A stretch of 64,000 bases of DNA from Daphnia pulex (taxonomy: Eukaryota; Arthropoda; Branchiopoda; Diplostraca; Daphniidae): contig NC_060027.1 in NCBI RefSeq assembly GCF_021134715.1, positions 5,518,001-5,582,000 of the forward strand, read 5' to 3'. The position numbers were made by a program, and so were the translations under genes. The notes under the pieces were generated by a model, which had not been told where the DNA came from, searched no databases, and saw only the letters and a program-made list of their open reading frames with translations. This document shows positions 48,828 through 59,785 of the stretch, one piece after another; the stretch's first letter is position 1, and every line of letters begins with the position of its first letter.

Positions 48828-51800
48828 TCAGAGACGCACCAGGTCATTGCGCATAGTGTTGTGAGCCATGTAAATATCCATGTCGTGGTCGGTCCAGTTT
48901 TCAGTCTCGCCGGAACGAACTGACGACCCAGGCCGCAATCTGTGTTGGCTGCTGTGTCTTTGTTGCTGAGAATGCATGCCATTCATGGGTTGATGTGGCC
49001 GGCGGCCGGCCAGCAGTCCGCTTGTACTGCTGCTTCCGGTTGGTTCGCGGTCCGTTTCCCAGCTACTTTCATCCCCTGTCGTCTGCTGTTGTTGATGTTG
49101 TTGATCCGACGAATCCTGTCCGTTTTGCTGAAGATGGGCAGCTCGGCGTCGTAATTGTTCCGAACGCCGACTCGAGTATTGACTTCCCGCTCTGGTTGAT
49201 GCCCGGCTAGCACGAGATGCCCGTCCGTTGACAGCTGCTGCTGCCGCCGCCAGTTCGCTCATCCGTAAATCCGCCAAAGAATGATGTGATGCGCGGAGAT
49301 CTAATTTTTGTGATTATTATTATAAATATGTATCTATACAATATAGGTAGAGTAAGTGTCAAATGTCCATCGTGGTTGGTCATGAATCCGTCAAGATTTT
49401 TTTTTTTTTTTTTAATCCATCGCCCGTCATATGTACACCATCAAGTCAAGTTGTGGTAAATGTTTAGTATTTAAAGATTAATGGGTAGCAAGGTTTAAGC
49501 TTGAGTTGATGAAAGTGTTTCAGTGGAAGAAGCGGGCAAGGATTCGGCTGGAATAAGGGTCGTAGTACTAGTTGTCAGGGCTTCGTTCGTTGCGTTGTCC
49601 GTTTGACTGGTGGGTAGGGTGGAGTTTGCGGATTTTTGAGTTTTACTTTTGCTGTGGTGTCTTTTGTTATGTCCGTTTTGGTCCGTCGTCTTGGAAGCTT
49701 TGCCACTACATCCGTTTCTACCTGCTCTTGATAGTCCCATTCCAGATAAAGTTGGTAATCCAGCCATTGCATTCATACTTCCGCCCATTCCGGCCATGCC
49801 GAGGGGACCTAATCCCATTGCGCTCAAATGGTGACCCATTGCTCCGCTCATTCCGTGGTGTAGTCCAGGTGGAAGGTATGAAGGGCCTCTGCCGGACATG
49901 GCCGAAACACTTCGTTGCGTTGGGCCGTCGATCAGTGATCTCGAACGAAGTAAGTTGACTCCGCCATTGGCCGATTTGTTCATCGAATAGCCGGAAACAT
50001 GCGAACGGGCGTCATCGGCAATAAACCCACCATTGACTGATCCCATTACGGAACCTTTGAGAATTTTGGGAGATTTTCTCAATGAGAATTGAATGAACTT
50101 TTTACTTGACGATTGTAATATTACCTGGACGGTCGCTGTGGTACATCCTGGCTCGAGGTATACTTCGTGAACTGTACATGGATAGTTGATCCCAATCTTT
50201 GCTACTTCCGCCAAGTTGTCCTAGTCCCATATTTCCCATATTGGCCAGTGGGGATTGAACTTGCGAACCGGCCAGGGAAGTAGCCGTCGTGCTAATTCCG
50301 TTGTGATGCCCACCGTTCGTACCAGCTGCCAAGACGTTGTTTAGTCTTAATTTTTCATTTTTCTGCGATCTCTTGCGATTGCAACAAATGAAAATGACGA
50401 CAGCTATGACAACCGTTCCGCAAATGGCAGCGCTTGCAGCGATGATGATCTTGTCCATGTGCGAAGCTGCTTGCGGTTCAGTGCGGATTTCTCGGCATTG
50501 TGGGAATGGGACAGTTTCCGGTGTGACGTTGCTTTCTTCCAGTGAAACGACGCAAACCACCAAACTCTCCTGTAACCATTTTTTTTCAATATTGATTAAT
50601 TTCGGCTACTTATTGATGGTTTTATTTGATCTTTATTGAAAATTTACCTGAGCGGGAACATTCTTAATTTTGAATTCTCGTTCAGATGGGTCAAGAGGCG
50701 GCCCAGGTTGAAAATTAGCATCGCCAAAAAGACGATAGACCACTCGGAAGCCGAGAATGTTGTTGGCTTCAGAGTCCCATTGGATGACGACGGAAGTGTC
50801 TTGACGATAAGCGTCTTTGACGATAACCTCTCGTTCTGCCGCAATCGAAGAAGCAATACCGTCCAGATGGTTTCCTGATGAGTGGACATCACCTGCGTAG
50901 CCGTTGCTATTCCCCGTGATCAAATTAGGCCTTCCGCCCGGACCGTAAGGTCTTGTTCGCGATCCACCAGCTCCTCCCCGAACAAGTTTGTTGGTATTGG
51001 TAGAAGCTGGCGTTGTCCTCGTATAACTATTCCTGTAGCCATATATAGATTTTAGAATTGGTTCGTGCGGGACAGGCAGAAGATGAATTTGCTACCTGTG
51101 AGTTGCTGGCGATGGTGAAGTGAGCCGTGGAGGAGGGCCTGCTTCTGTAGATGGACGAGATAATGATGGCTGTGGTTGCATCTGTTGTCGACGCGGGGGT
51201 TGTTGTGTCGGTGTTGGTGGCGGCGATGGAATCATTCTTTCAACGTCTTCTTCGTATTGATCATCTATCACACGATTCGTGGTAGTAGTCCGAATAGTGC
51301 TGCTGCTACGCACACCGACCATTGCGGTGATGGTGGTCGACGGTGGAACCATTGGTGTGAATTTGTCTTCTTTGATGACGTCTTCCACGCATTTCAATTC
51401 TATAAAAAGATTCATCAAAACGAATACTGAGTGGGTCAGAAAAATCGAGGGTTTTTTTTTTACCATCGGGACCGAGTTGGTAGAAACTGCGAGTGCGGAA
51501 ATCGGGCGGGCTTCCGCAAAATTGTGGACTACGTTCACGGCTGGTAACCTGCAAGTCAGTGTCGCGAATCCATTCGGCGACCCAGCGAAGTCGACAATCG
51601 CATTCGAGGAATCTGCCGCCCAGACTGAGACCACGTAACGTCCCATTCAAGTGAGCAAAGGCTTTTCGTGGTAAAGTAGCCAGTGGGTTTCCGTCGAGGG
51701 CCAGCAGGGTGAGCATCGCAGCCGGAGAGAAAGCATCGTCGGGTAGGACGTTCATCAAATTAAACCCCACGTCTAGCACCTGTTTGCGATGCAAAAATAC

Positions 51801-53431
51801 CACAATGAAAAACAATAAACTTAATAACATAGCTACTAATAAGGTTTTGTGTTGTCGTCGTCGGGATGAATAACTCCTGACCGACAGCAATTTTTGAATG
51901 CCCAGCAGGTCCTTCCATCTGTCGGCTATTTTCGATTTGTTTATCTCTTTTCGCGTTCACGCTTAAAATACGCTCGACAATTTGTTAGTCTTTGCTGTGC
52001 ATTTTTAGTTTTTTATGAACGGTTTGCTTGGCCAAGATTCCAGCTCACGCGCTCGTTGACCGTTTCGGATTATCGTCCGTAACGAAAAAAATATATTTAT
52101 TATTTTTTTTTGCCAGAAGCGCTCACAGGCACAGCCATAAATTAGGCAAGAGCCAATGCCTCTAGCTGTATCGTTTGCAATGGAGCAATTATTATACGTA
52201 CAGTGAAATCGGGGACAAAGAGGAGCACAATTGTCTTTTTGAATGTGTCTTGACCTCAAATGTTGGATGGCCCAATTAGGAAAGGAAAACCCCCATATTT
52301 AACGATGGTAATGTGTCTGGAGGGAATACTGCCATTGGGACAATTAATATGTTATCATTTTTAAATTATGTGTCGAGAGGCGACCCATAAATAGGTCGCG
52401 TGTCATGAGGTTACAAGGTGTCACATTTTTGAAAAACGGAAATTGGTTGTTTGAAATAACCGCCCGTTGATTATTTCTCAATCGATTTGCGTTTTCCAAC
52501 CATATTTTTTTTTTTTTTTTTAATTAAATAGAGTCAATAGTGATTTGCTTACCCTGAGTTGCGTGAGAGGGGCCAAGCCTTGAGTTGGAAATTCGGTAAT
52601 GAGATTGTTCAACAGACTGAGGGAGCTGAGTGTGTCGTTGACGCCGATGAATGCGTCCGGTTCGATCGTCGAAAGAGAATTACGCTCCATGTTGAGAGCC
52701 GTTAATGAGTCCAGATGTCGAAAGAGCCCACCACTTAAACTGCGGATTCCGTTTTGAGCCAGATCGAGGAAAGCCAAAGCGCTCAGAGAACGAACGGCTT
52801 CGGCAGGTACTTCACGCTGTCGTGTTCCTTTCAGGTTCAAGTTTTTGAGGGTGCGTTCCAGTCCCCGGAACGAATGCGATGATAACGTCATATTTCCATT
52901 GTCAGCCAGTTTAAGCGTGTTCAATTTGAGCGGACCAAAGGCGTCATCAGGCAAATGGCTTATCCGGTTGCCAGACAGGTCCAGCAGTGCCAACACTTTG
53001 AGCGGTCGTAAGGATTCAGTTGGCACAACCGTCAGGAGATTGTCTTGCAAGTTGAGATTTTTTAACGTCGTTTCCTGGCCAACGAAAGCCCGCGGCTCGA
53101 TGTTGCGAATTTGACAGCGGGACATTTGAACGTTGTGGACAGTGAGTAGACTGAGGAAGTTGTCTTGCAGATCTGTCACGGTACTGTTGTGCACATAGAA
53201 CAAGTCGATGATCTGACTTTGAGCGTGATCGTTTAACGCCTCCATTAGCAATGTGAAATTGACTTGGCCACACTGTAGCGTCAATTCTTGCGCCAAGTTG
53301 TACGAGCAAGCGCAGGAACCGTGCAGCCCTGGGACATTACGTGACCACGGGCACTGGGCCGTTACGCCACCGGCCGCAACCAGGCATCCAATGGACAAAA
53401 CCAATAACAGCGATCCAATCCTCCTCTCCAT
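48828..53431 (-). CDS. LRR-FN3 single-pass membrane protein
   Basis: Exons: 53431-52553, 51779-51464, 51399-51096, 51032-50648, 50569-50125, 50054-49722 and 49300-48828, giving 1044 aa with consistent phase. Order: signal peptide (MERRIGSLLLVLSIGCLVAA), Cys-rich LRRNT, about eleven leucine-rich repeats, LRRCT (FLECDCRLRWVAEWI), a Ser/Thr/Pro/Gln-rich stalk, one fibronectin III domain (VVIQWDSEANNILGFRVVYR), and a membrane helix (IIIAASAAICGTVVIAVVIF) with a basic stop-transfer NRKRSQK. The long Gly/Ser/Met-rich cytoplasmic tail ends in WTDHDMDIYMAHN and NDLVRL. The architecture matches neuronal adhesion receptors of the LRFN/FLRT/ELFN kind, but I cannot name an orthologue. If exon 6 is not spliced at 49722, it reads on to a stop at 49495 and gives a 962-residue form with a different tail. 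Confidence 0.88.
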
Positions 53432-54310
53432 TCCAGTCTAAAACTAAATAGAATGACGTAGAGATTAACATATCAGGATATCAAATTACCGAAATATTTT
53501 TGGGTGTTTTTTTTCCCCCTTCAAATGATTTATTCTGGCTGGCAGGTAAAAAAATGCTACCGCGGTCAGTGACTCTTTTGATACCCTCGAGATACTCAGA
53601 GATCGAGCCGCTCGTCTTTTACAGACTTTCCGGATCGAAACACATCAGAACAGGCATCCCGACTCGGGGCATTAAAAGATACGATAAATCTAACTCGTGA
53701 TTTGAAAGGTTCCGCCCATCACACTTTTACTCTGGAGCCATTTCGATGTGTTTCTTTTTTCCTCTAAACTTTTCGGTCAGGATAAAGTAGCATATGCACC
53801 GTCACGGCGGATATCTCAATGTGGGATAACAGGAAAACGGTCTGATTTGACTATTCGAAAACATTTTTACGGCTCGCCGGGTTATGTGCATCGAGAGCCT
53901 TTTTCAGCATTTTGAAGAAAACAGGTTAAACCAAACTCAAAATCGTGAAATCTTTTTTTGAAGTATCGACGCGTGACTTGTTCGTCCCCATCTATTTTGT
54001 GATTTATGGCGTTTTGGTCAACAAAGGGAACCTGGAAATTGATATGCACGCCATATGCTATTGAATTGTAAAACTCCCGCTGTTGCCGAGAGCCAAACGA
54101 AACCTGACGATTAGCATAGACATTGAAACTTCCGGAGGGGAGCCAAACGATCTTGACAGTTGTGTTTGCGTAGGCAAACTTTGTCAATTCCACGCTCTAT
54201 TCTGTACCGTGTAGAATTGTAGACTTGGTGTGCGGCGTGAATGAATGGAACAATCCATCCCATATTTATCTACATCTTACATAAAGAGGATGGGCCGTGT
54301 TAGTAGGGAA
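53432..54310. other. upstream flank of the LRR gene
   Basis: Presumed promoter side of the LRR gene. A minus-strand ORF of 103 aa (54193-53882) begins MELTKFAYANTTVKIVWLPS. Its composition is protein-like but no family is recognised, so it may be a small gene or chance. Confidence 0.35.
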
Positions 54311-54365
54311 CCTCTCTAATTATGTTGCAATGCGATGATCATGTGTATTCAAATAATTATATGTT

Positions 54366-54484
54366 TGTCAGGAGTGGGATTTGAACCCACGCCTTCATTG
54401 AAGACCAGACTACTGCAACTTATTTTATTGAAGCAAGGATTATGTCCTTGAGTCTGGCGCCTTAGACCGCTCGGCCATCCTGAC
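54366..54484 (-). tRNA. tRNA-Leu(CAA), intron-containing, copy 1
   Basis: The minus strand starts GTCAGGATGGCCGAGCGGTC and ends with GGGTTCAAATCCC and a perfect acceptor stem. The anticodon is CAA. An intron of about 36 bases follows the base 3' of the anticodon, the usual place. The long variable arm is typical of tRNA-Leu. It looks functional. Confidence 0.92.
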
Positions 54485-54638
54485 CTCATCAGATCTAGCT
54501 AAATTCCTTTGCATTACAGATGTGGGATTTAAACTCTTCTAACTCATTCAAGAGTTCCTTGCCCTAGGCTGTTTATACCAGGACAACAATTGTATTATGT
54601 TGTATTGATTTGGAATATGTATTTTTCAAATGATTTCA

Positions 54639-54710
54639 TCCCATATTGTCTAGTGGTTAGAATACCTGGCTCTCACCGAGGAGTCCCGAGTTCAATTCCC
54701 GGTATGGGAA
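54639..54710 (+). tRNA. tRNA-Glu(CTC) copy 1, degenerate
   Basis: 72 bases, TCCCATATTGTCTAGTGGTT start, anticodon CTC. There is a G-G mismatch in the anticodon stem (CCTGG/CGAGG) and an A-C mismatch in the T stem (CCGAG), so it is probably decaying. Confidence 0.8.
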
Positions 54711-55068
54711 AAGAGGAACTGGACAATTTTGCAAGTTTTGGCCATTTTTGTCAAATATATCTGGCAAACAGTTTCTGCGTTTCCAGAACTATTGCAATCG
54801 GCTTAACTTACATACATACGAGCCAAAATCTTTCTAGTACATTGGATATACTAAGTACATCGGCATGTTTCCATCGAGACTCCTTCAAAAAATAGTTTCT
54901 TTGCAAAAAAATTCGCCAAGGAATAAGAAATGACATCTATGTCAATTATTCATGTGTGAACGAAAAAGAAATGAACAACTATATTTTACCTAAAGAGTAA
55001 AATTTGTGTAAATTGACTTCAATTCCGTAGGTTGACTAGTCTGCTAAGAAATAGCAAGATTGCTAAAC

Positions 55069-55140
55069 TGCGATGGCCGAGAATCCAACTCTGGTCAATT
55101 GCTTGGAAGGCAACTATGCTAACCACTATACCACTATCGC
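55069..55140 (-). tRNA. tRNA-Gly(TCC) copy 1, T-loop altered
   Basis: 72 bases on minus, GCGATAGTGGTATAGTGGTT start, anticodon TCC. The T-loop reads TTGG instead of TTCG and the T stem has a mismatch, so the internal B box is weakened. Confidence 0.8.
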
Positions 55141-55325
55141 TTGACGTAAGTTAGCGTCATGATTTCCGTATTGTCACATCTTTTTAAATTACAGAAAATC
55201 GACCAGTATTACCACTTGGTGACCTTGTATCGTGGTACATTAAGCATTCTCTATCACTATATCAAAGCAACCTCTCTAATTATGTTGCAATGCGATGATC
55301 ATGTATATTCAGATAATTATATGTT

Positions 55326-55444
55326 TGTCAGGAGTGGGATTTGAACCCACGCCTTCATTGAAGACCAGAATACTGCAACTTCTTTTATTGAAGCAAGGAT
55401 TATGTCCTTGAGTCTGGCGCCTTAGACCGCTCGGCCATCCTGAC
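55326..55444 (-). tRNA. tRNA-Leu(CAA), intron-containing, copy 2
   Basis: Same as copy 1 except for single changes at the intron end. The arms and the acceptor stem are intact. Confidence 0.92.
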
Positions 55445-55603
55445 CAAATCAGATATACCTAAATTCTTTTTCCCTACAAATGTGGCATTAAAACTCTTCT
55501 AACTCATTCAAGAGTTCCTTGCCCTAGGCGATTTATACCAGGACAACAATTGTATTACGTTGTATTGCGTTTGAATATGTATTTTTTTTGAATATGTATT
55601 TTT

Positions 55604-55640
55604 TTGAGTCTGGTGCCTTAGACCGCTCGGCCATCCTGAC
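55604..55640 (-). pseudogene. 5' half of tRNA-Leu, unit 2
   Basis: The 5' 37 bases of tRNA-Leu end at the anticodon (GACTCAA) and then run into A-rich DNA. The A box is kept; the B box and 3' half are missing. The same fragment occurs in four units. Confidence 0.85.
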
Positions 55641-55794
55641 CTCATCAGATCTAGCTAAATTCCTTTGCATTACTGATGTGGGATTTAAACTCTTCTAACT
55701 CATTCAAGAGTTCCTTGCCCTAGGCTGTTTATACCAGGACAACAATTGTATTATGTTGTATTGATTTGCAATATGTATTTTTCAAGCGATTTCA

Positions 55795-55866
55795 TCCCAT
55801 ATTGTCTAGTAGTTAGGATACCTGGCTCTCACCCAGGAGGCCCGGATTCAATTCCCGGTATGGGAA
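55795..55866 (+). tRNA. tRNA-Glu(CTC) copy 2, T-stem change
   Basis: Acceptor and anticodon stems are intact. The D-loop reads TAGTAG and the B box is GATTCAATTCC instead of GGTTCAATTCC, breaking one T-stem pair. Confidence 0.82.
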
Positions 55867-56224
55867 TAAAGGAACTGGACAATTTTGCAAGTTTTGGCCA
55901 TTTTTGTCAAATACATCTAGCAAACAGTTCCTGCGTTTCCAGAACTATTGCAATCGGCTTAACTTACATACTTACGAGCCAAAATATTTCTAGTACATTG
56001 GATATACTAAGTACATCGGCATGTTTCCATCGAGACTCCTTCATAAAATGGTTTCTTTGCAAGAAATATCGCCAAGGAATAAGAAATGACATCTATGTCA
56101 ATTATTCATGTGTGAACGAAAAAGAAATGAACAACAATATTTTACCTAAAGAGTAACATTTGTGTAAATTGACTTCAATTGCGTAGGTTGATTAGTCTGC
56201 TAGGAATTAGCCAGATTGCTAAAC

Positions 56225-56296
56225 TGCGATGGCCGAGAATCGAACTCGGGTCAATTGCTTGGAAGGCAACTATGCTAACCACTATACCACCATCGC
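56225..56296 (-). tRNA. tRNA-Gly(TCC) copy 2, intact
   Basis: A perfect cloverleaf by eye: GCGATGG pairs with CCATCGC, the anticodon is TCC, the T arm is CCGAGTTCGATTCTCGG and the discriminator is A. It is the best Gly copy of the array. Confidence 0.94.
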
Positions 56297-56481
56297 TTGA
56301 CGTAAGTTAACGTCATCATTTCCGTATTGTCACATCTTTTTAAATTACAGAAAATCGACCAGTATTACCACTTGGTGACCTTGTATCGTGGTACATTAAG
56401 TATTCTCTATCACTATATCAAAGCAACCTCTCTAATTATGTTGCAATGCGATGATCATGCGTATTCAGATAATTATATTTT

Positions 56482-56600
56482 TGTCAGGAGTGGGATTTGA
56501 ACCCACGCCTTCATTGAAGACCAGAATACTGCAACTTCTTTTATTGAAGCAAGGATTATGTCCTTGAGTCTGGCGCCTTAGACCGCTCGGCCATCCTGAC
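56482..56600 (-). tRNA. tRNA-Leu(CAA), intron-containing, copy 3
   Basis: Intact arms, and the same intron as copy 2. Confidence 0.92.
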
Positions 56601-56776
56601 CACATCAGATACACCTAAATTCTTTTGCTCTACAAATGTGGCATTAAAACTCTTCTAAATCATTCAGGAGTTCCTTGCCCTATTTCAATTTATATATTTC
56701 GGCGATTTATACCAGGACAACAATTGTATTACGTTGTATTGCGTTTGAATATGTATTTGTTTTAATATGTATTTTT

Positions 56777-56813
56777 TTGAGTCTGGTGCCTTAGACCGCT
56801 CGGCCATCCTGAC
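56777..56813 (-). pseudogene. 5' half of tRNA-Leu, unit 3
   Basis: Same 37-base 5' fragment as at 55604-55640. Confidence 0.85.
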
Positions 56814-56967
56814 CTCATCAGATCTAGCTAAATTCCTTTGCATTACAGATGTGGGATTTCAACTCTTCTATCTCATTCAAGAGTTCCTTGCCCTAGGCTG
56901 TTTATACCAGGACAACAATTGTATTATGTTGTATTGATTTGGAATATGTATTTTTCAAGCGATTTCA

Positions 56968-57039
56968 TCCCATATTGTCTAGTGGTTAGGATACCTGGCT
57001 CTCACCCAGGAGGCCCGGGTTCAATTCCCGGTATGGGAA
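56968..57039 (+). tRNA. tRNA-Glu(CTC) copy 3, intact
   Basis: Canonical: TCCCATA pairs with TATGGGA, the anticodon arm is CCTGG/CCAGG around CTC, and the T arm is CCGGGTTCAATTCCCGG. It is the only fully intact Glu copy here. Confidence 0.95.
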
Positions 57040-57397
57040 AAGAGGAACTGGACAATTTTGCAAGTTTTGGCCATTTTTGTCAAATACATCTGGCAAACAG
57101 TTTCTGCGTTTCCAGAACTATTGTAATCGGCTTAACTTACATACATACGAGCCAAAATCTTTCTAGTACATTGGATATACTAAGTACATCGGCATGTTTC
57201 CATCGAGACTCCTTCAAAAAATAGTTTCTTTGCAAAAAAATTCACCAAGGAATAAGAAATGACATCTATGTCAATTATTCATGTGTGAACGAAAAAGAAA
57301 TGAACAACTATATTTTACCTAAAGAGTAAAATTTGTGTAAATTGACTTCAAAACCGTAGGTTGACTAGTCTGCTAAGAAATAGCAAGATTGCTAAAC

Positions 57398-57469
57398 TGC
57401 GATGGCCGAGAATCCAACTCGGGTCAATTGCTTGGAAGGCAAGTATGCTAACCACTATACCACTATCGC
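57398..57469 (-). tRNA. tRNA-Gly(TCC) copy 3, T-loop altered
   Basis: Anticodon TCC. It shares the TTGG T-loop change with copy 1, which points to exchange between units. Confidence 0.8.
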
Positions 57470-57654
57470 TAGACGTAAGTTAGCGTCATAATTTCCGTAT
57501 TGTCACATCTTTTTAAATTACAGAAAATCGACCAGTATTACCACTTGGGGACCTTGTATCGTGGTACATTAAGCATTCTCTATCACTATATCAAAGCAAC
57601 CTCTCTAATTATGTTGCAATGCGATGATCATGTATATTCAGATAATTATATGTT

Positions 57655-57773
57655 TGTCAGGAGTGGGATTTGAACCCACGCCTTCATTGAAGACAAGAAT
57701 ACTGCAACTTCTTTTATTGAAGCAAGGATTATGTCCTTGAGTCTGGCGCCTTAGACCGCTCGGCCATTCTGAC
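57655..57773 (-). tRNA. tRNA-Leu(CAA) copy 4, acceptor mismatch
   Basis: It starts GTCAGAATGG, where the others have GTCAGGATGG. One acceptor pair is lost; the rest is as in copy 2. Confidence 0.85.
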
Positions 57774-57932
57774 CACATCAGATATACCTAAATTCTTTTT
57801 CCCTAAAAATGTGGCATTTAAACTCTTCTAACTCATTCAAGAGTTCCTTGCCCTAGGCGATTTATACCAGGACAACAATTGTATTACGTTGTATTGCGTT
57901 TGAATATGTATTTTTTTTTAATATGTATTTTC

Positions 57933-57969
57933 TTGAGTCTGGTGCCTTAGACCGCTCGGCCATCCTGAC
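57933..57969 (-). pseudogene. 5' half of tRNA-Leu, unit 4
   Basis: Same 37-base fragment, again cut at the anticodon. Confidence 0.85.
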
Positions 57970-58123
57970 CTCATCAGATGTAGCTAAATTCCTTTGCATT
58001 ACAGATGTGGGATTTAAAATCTTCTAACTCATTCAAGAGTTCCTTGCCCTAGGCTGTTTATACCAGGACAACAATTGTATTATGTTGTATTGATATGGGA
58101 TATGTATTTTTCAAGTGATATCA

Positions 58124-58195
58124 TCCCATATTGTCTAGTGGCTAGGATACCTGGCTCTCACTCAGGAGGCCCGGGTTCAATTCCCGGTAGTGGAA
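58124..58195 (+). tRNA. tRNA-Glu(CTC) copy 4, acceptor mismatches
   Basis: The 3' acceptor strand reads TAGTGGA instead of TATGGGA, so two pairs are lost. Copy 5 has the same change. Confidence 0.8.
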
Positions 58196-58554
58196 ATGAG
58201 GGACTGGACAATTTTGCAAGTTTTGGCCATTTTCGTCAAATACATCTGGCAAACAGTTTCTGCGTTTCCAGAAAATTTTGCAATCGGCTTAACTTACATA
58301 CTTACGAGTCAAAATCTTTCTAGTACATTGGATATCCTAAGTAAATCGGCATGTTTCCATCGAGACTCCTCCATAAAATGGTTTCTTTGCAAGAAATATC
58401 GCCAAGGAATAAGAAATGACATCTATGTCAATATTTCATGTTCGAACGAAAAAGAAACGAACAACTATATTTTACCTAAAGAGTAACATTTGTGTAAATT
58501 GACTTCAATTCCGTAGGTTGACTAGTCTGCTAAGAAATAGCAAGATTGCTAAAC

Positions 58555-58626
58555 TGCGATGGTCAAGAGTCGAACACGGGTCAATTGCTTGGAAGGCAAC
58601 TATGCTAACCACTATACTACCATCGC
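58555..58626 (-). tRNA. tRNA-Gly(TCC) copy 4, degenerate T arm
   Basis: Anticodon TCC is kept. The T arm (CCGTGTTCGACTCTTGACC) has several mismatches, so it is probably a pseudogene. Confidence 0.75.
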
Positions 58627-58811
58627 TTGACTTACATTAGCTTCATCATTTCCGTATTGTCACATCTTTTTAAATTACAGAAAATCGACCAGTATTACCA
58701 CTTGGTGACCTTGTATCGTGGTACATTAAGCATTCTCTATCACTATATCAAAGCAACCTCTCTAATTATGTTGCAATGCGATGATCACGTATATTCAGAT
58801 AATTAAATGTT

Positions 58812-58930
58812 TGTCAGCAGTGGGATTTGAACCCACGCCTTCATTGAAGACCAGAATACTGCAACTTCTTTTATTGAAGCAAGGATTATATCCTTGAGTC
58901 TGGCGCCTTAGACCGCTCGGCCATCCTGAC
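58812..58930 (-). tRNA. tRNA-Leu(CAA) copy 5, acceptor mismatch
   Basis: The 3' acceptor strand reads CTGCTGAC where the others have CTCCTGAC, losing one pair. The intron and anticodon are as in the other copies. Confidence 0.85.
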
Positions 58931-59090
58931 CACATCAGATATACCTAAATTCTTTTGCCCTACAAATGTGGCATTAAAACTCTTCTAACTCATTCAAGAG
59001 TTCCTTGCCCTAGGCGATTTATACCAGGACAACAATTGTATTACGTTGTATTGCGTTTGAATATGTATTTTTTTTTGAATATGTATTTTC

Positions 59091-59128
59091 TTCAGTCTGG
59101 TGCCTTAGACCGCTCGGCCATCCTGACC
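59091..59128 (-). pseudogene. 5' half of tRNA-Leu, unit 5
   Basis: Same fragment as in units 2-4, with a changed base at the anticodon (GACTGAA). Confidence 0.8.
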
Positions 59129-59281
59129 TCATCAGATGTAGCTAAATTCCTTTGCATTACAGATGTGGGATTTAAAATCTTCTAACTCATTCAAGAGTTC
59201 CTTGCCCTAGGCTGTTTATACCAGGACAACAATTGTATTATGTTGTATTGATATGGAATATGTATTTTTCAAGCGATTTCA

Positions 59282-59353
59282 TCCCATATTGTCTAGTGGC
59301 TAGGATACCTGGCTCTCACTCAGGAGGCCCGGGTTCAATTCCCGGTAGTGGAA
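59282..59353 (+). tRNA. tRNA-Glu(CTC) copy 5, acceptor mismatches
   Basis: Same TAGTGGA acceptor change as copy 4. The T arm is intact. Confidence 0.8.
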
Positions 59354-59713
59354 ATGAGGAACTGGACAATTTTGCAAGTTTTGGCCATTTTTGTCAAATA
59401 CATCTGGCAAACAGTTTCTGCGTTTCCAGAAAATTTTGCAATCGGCTTAACTTACAAACTTACGAGTCAAAATCTTTCTAGTACATTGCATATCCTAAGT
59501 AAATCGGCATGTTTCCATCGAGACTCCTTCATAAAATGGTTTCTTTGCAAGAAATATCGCCAAGGAATAAGAAATGACATCTATGTCAATAATTCATGTG
59601 TGAACGAAAAAGAAACGAACAACTATATTTTACCTAAAGAGTAACATATGTGTAAATTGACTTCAATTCCGTAGGTTGACTAGTCTGCTAAGAAATAGCA
59701 ATATTAGCTAAAC

Positions 59714-59785
59714 TGTGATGGCCGAGAATAGGACTCGGGTCAATTGCTTGGAAGGCAACTATGCTAACCACTATACCACCATCGC
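59714..59785 (-). tRNA. tRNA-Gly(TCC) copy 5, degenerate T loop
   Basis: Anticodon TCC is kept. The T-loop is TCCTATT instead of TTCGATT and the acceptor has one changed base, so it is probably inactive. Confidence 0.75.

Noticed and set aside
49572-49958. 128-aa plus-strand ORF
   Set aside because: Antisense shadow of the LRR protein's cytoplasmic tail exon.
50404-50639. Plus-strand ORFs with hydrophobic runs
   Set aside because: Antisense to the membrane-helix exon of the LRR protein.
54590-59644. Repeated ORFs of 80-136 aa on plus (MYYVVL... start)
   Set aside because: They run across tRNA-Glu genes and their flanks and recur only because the unit is tandemly repeated.
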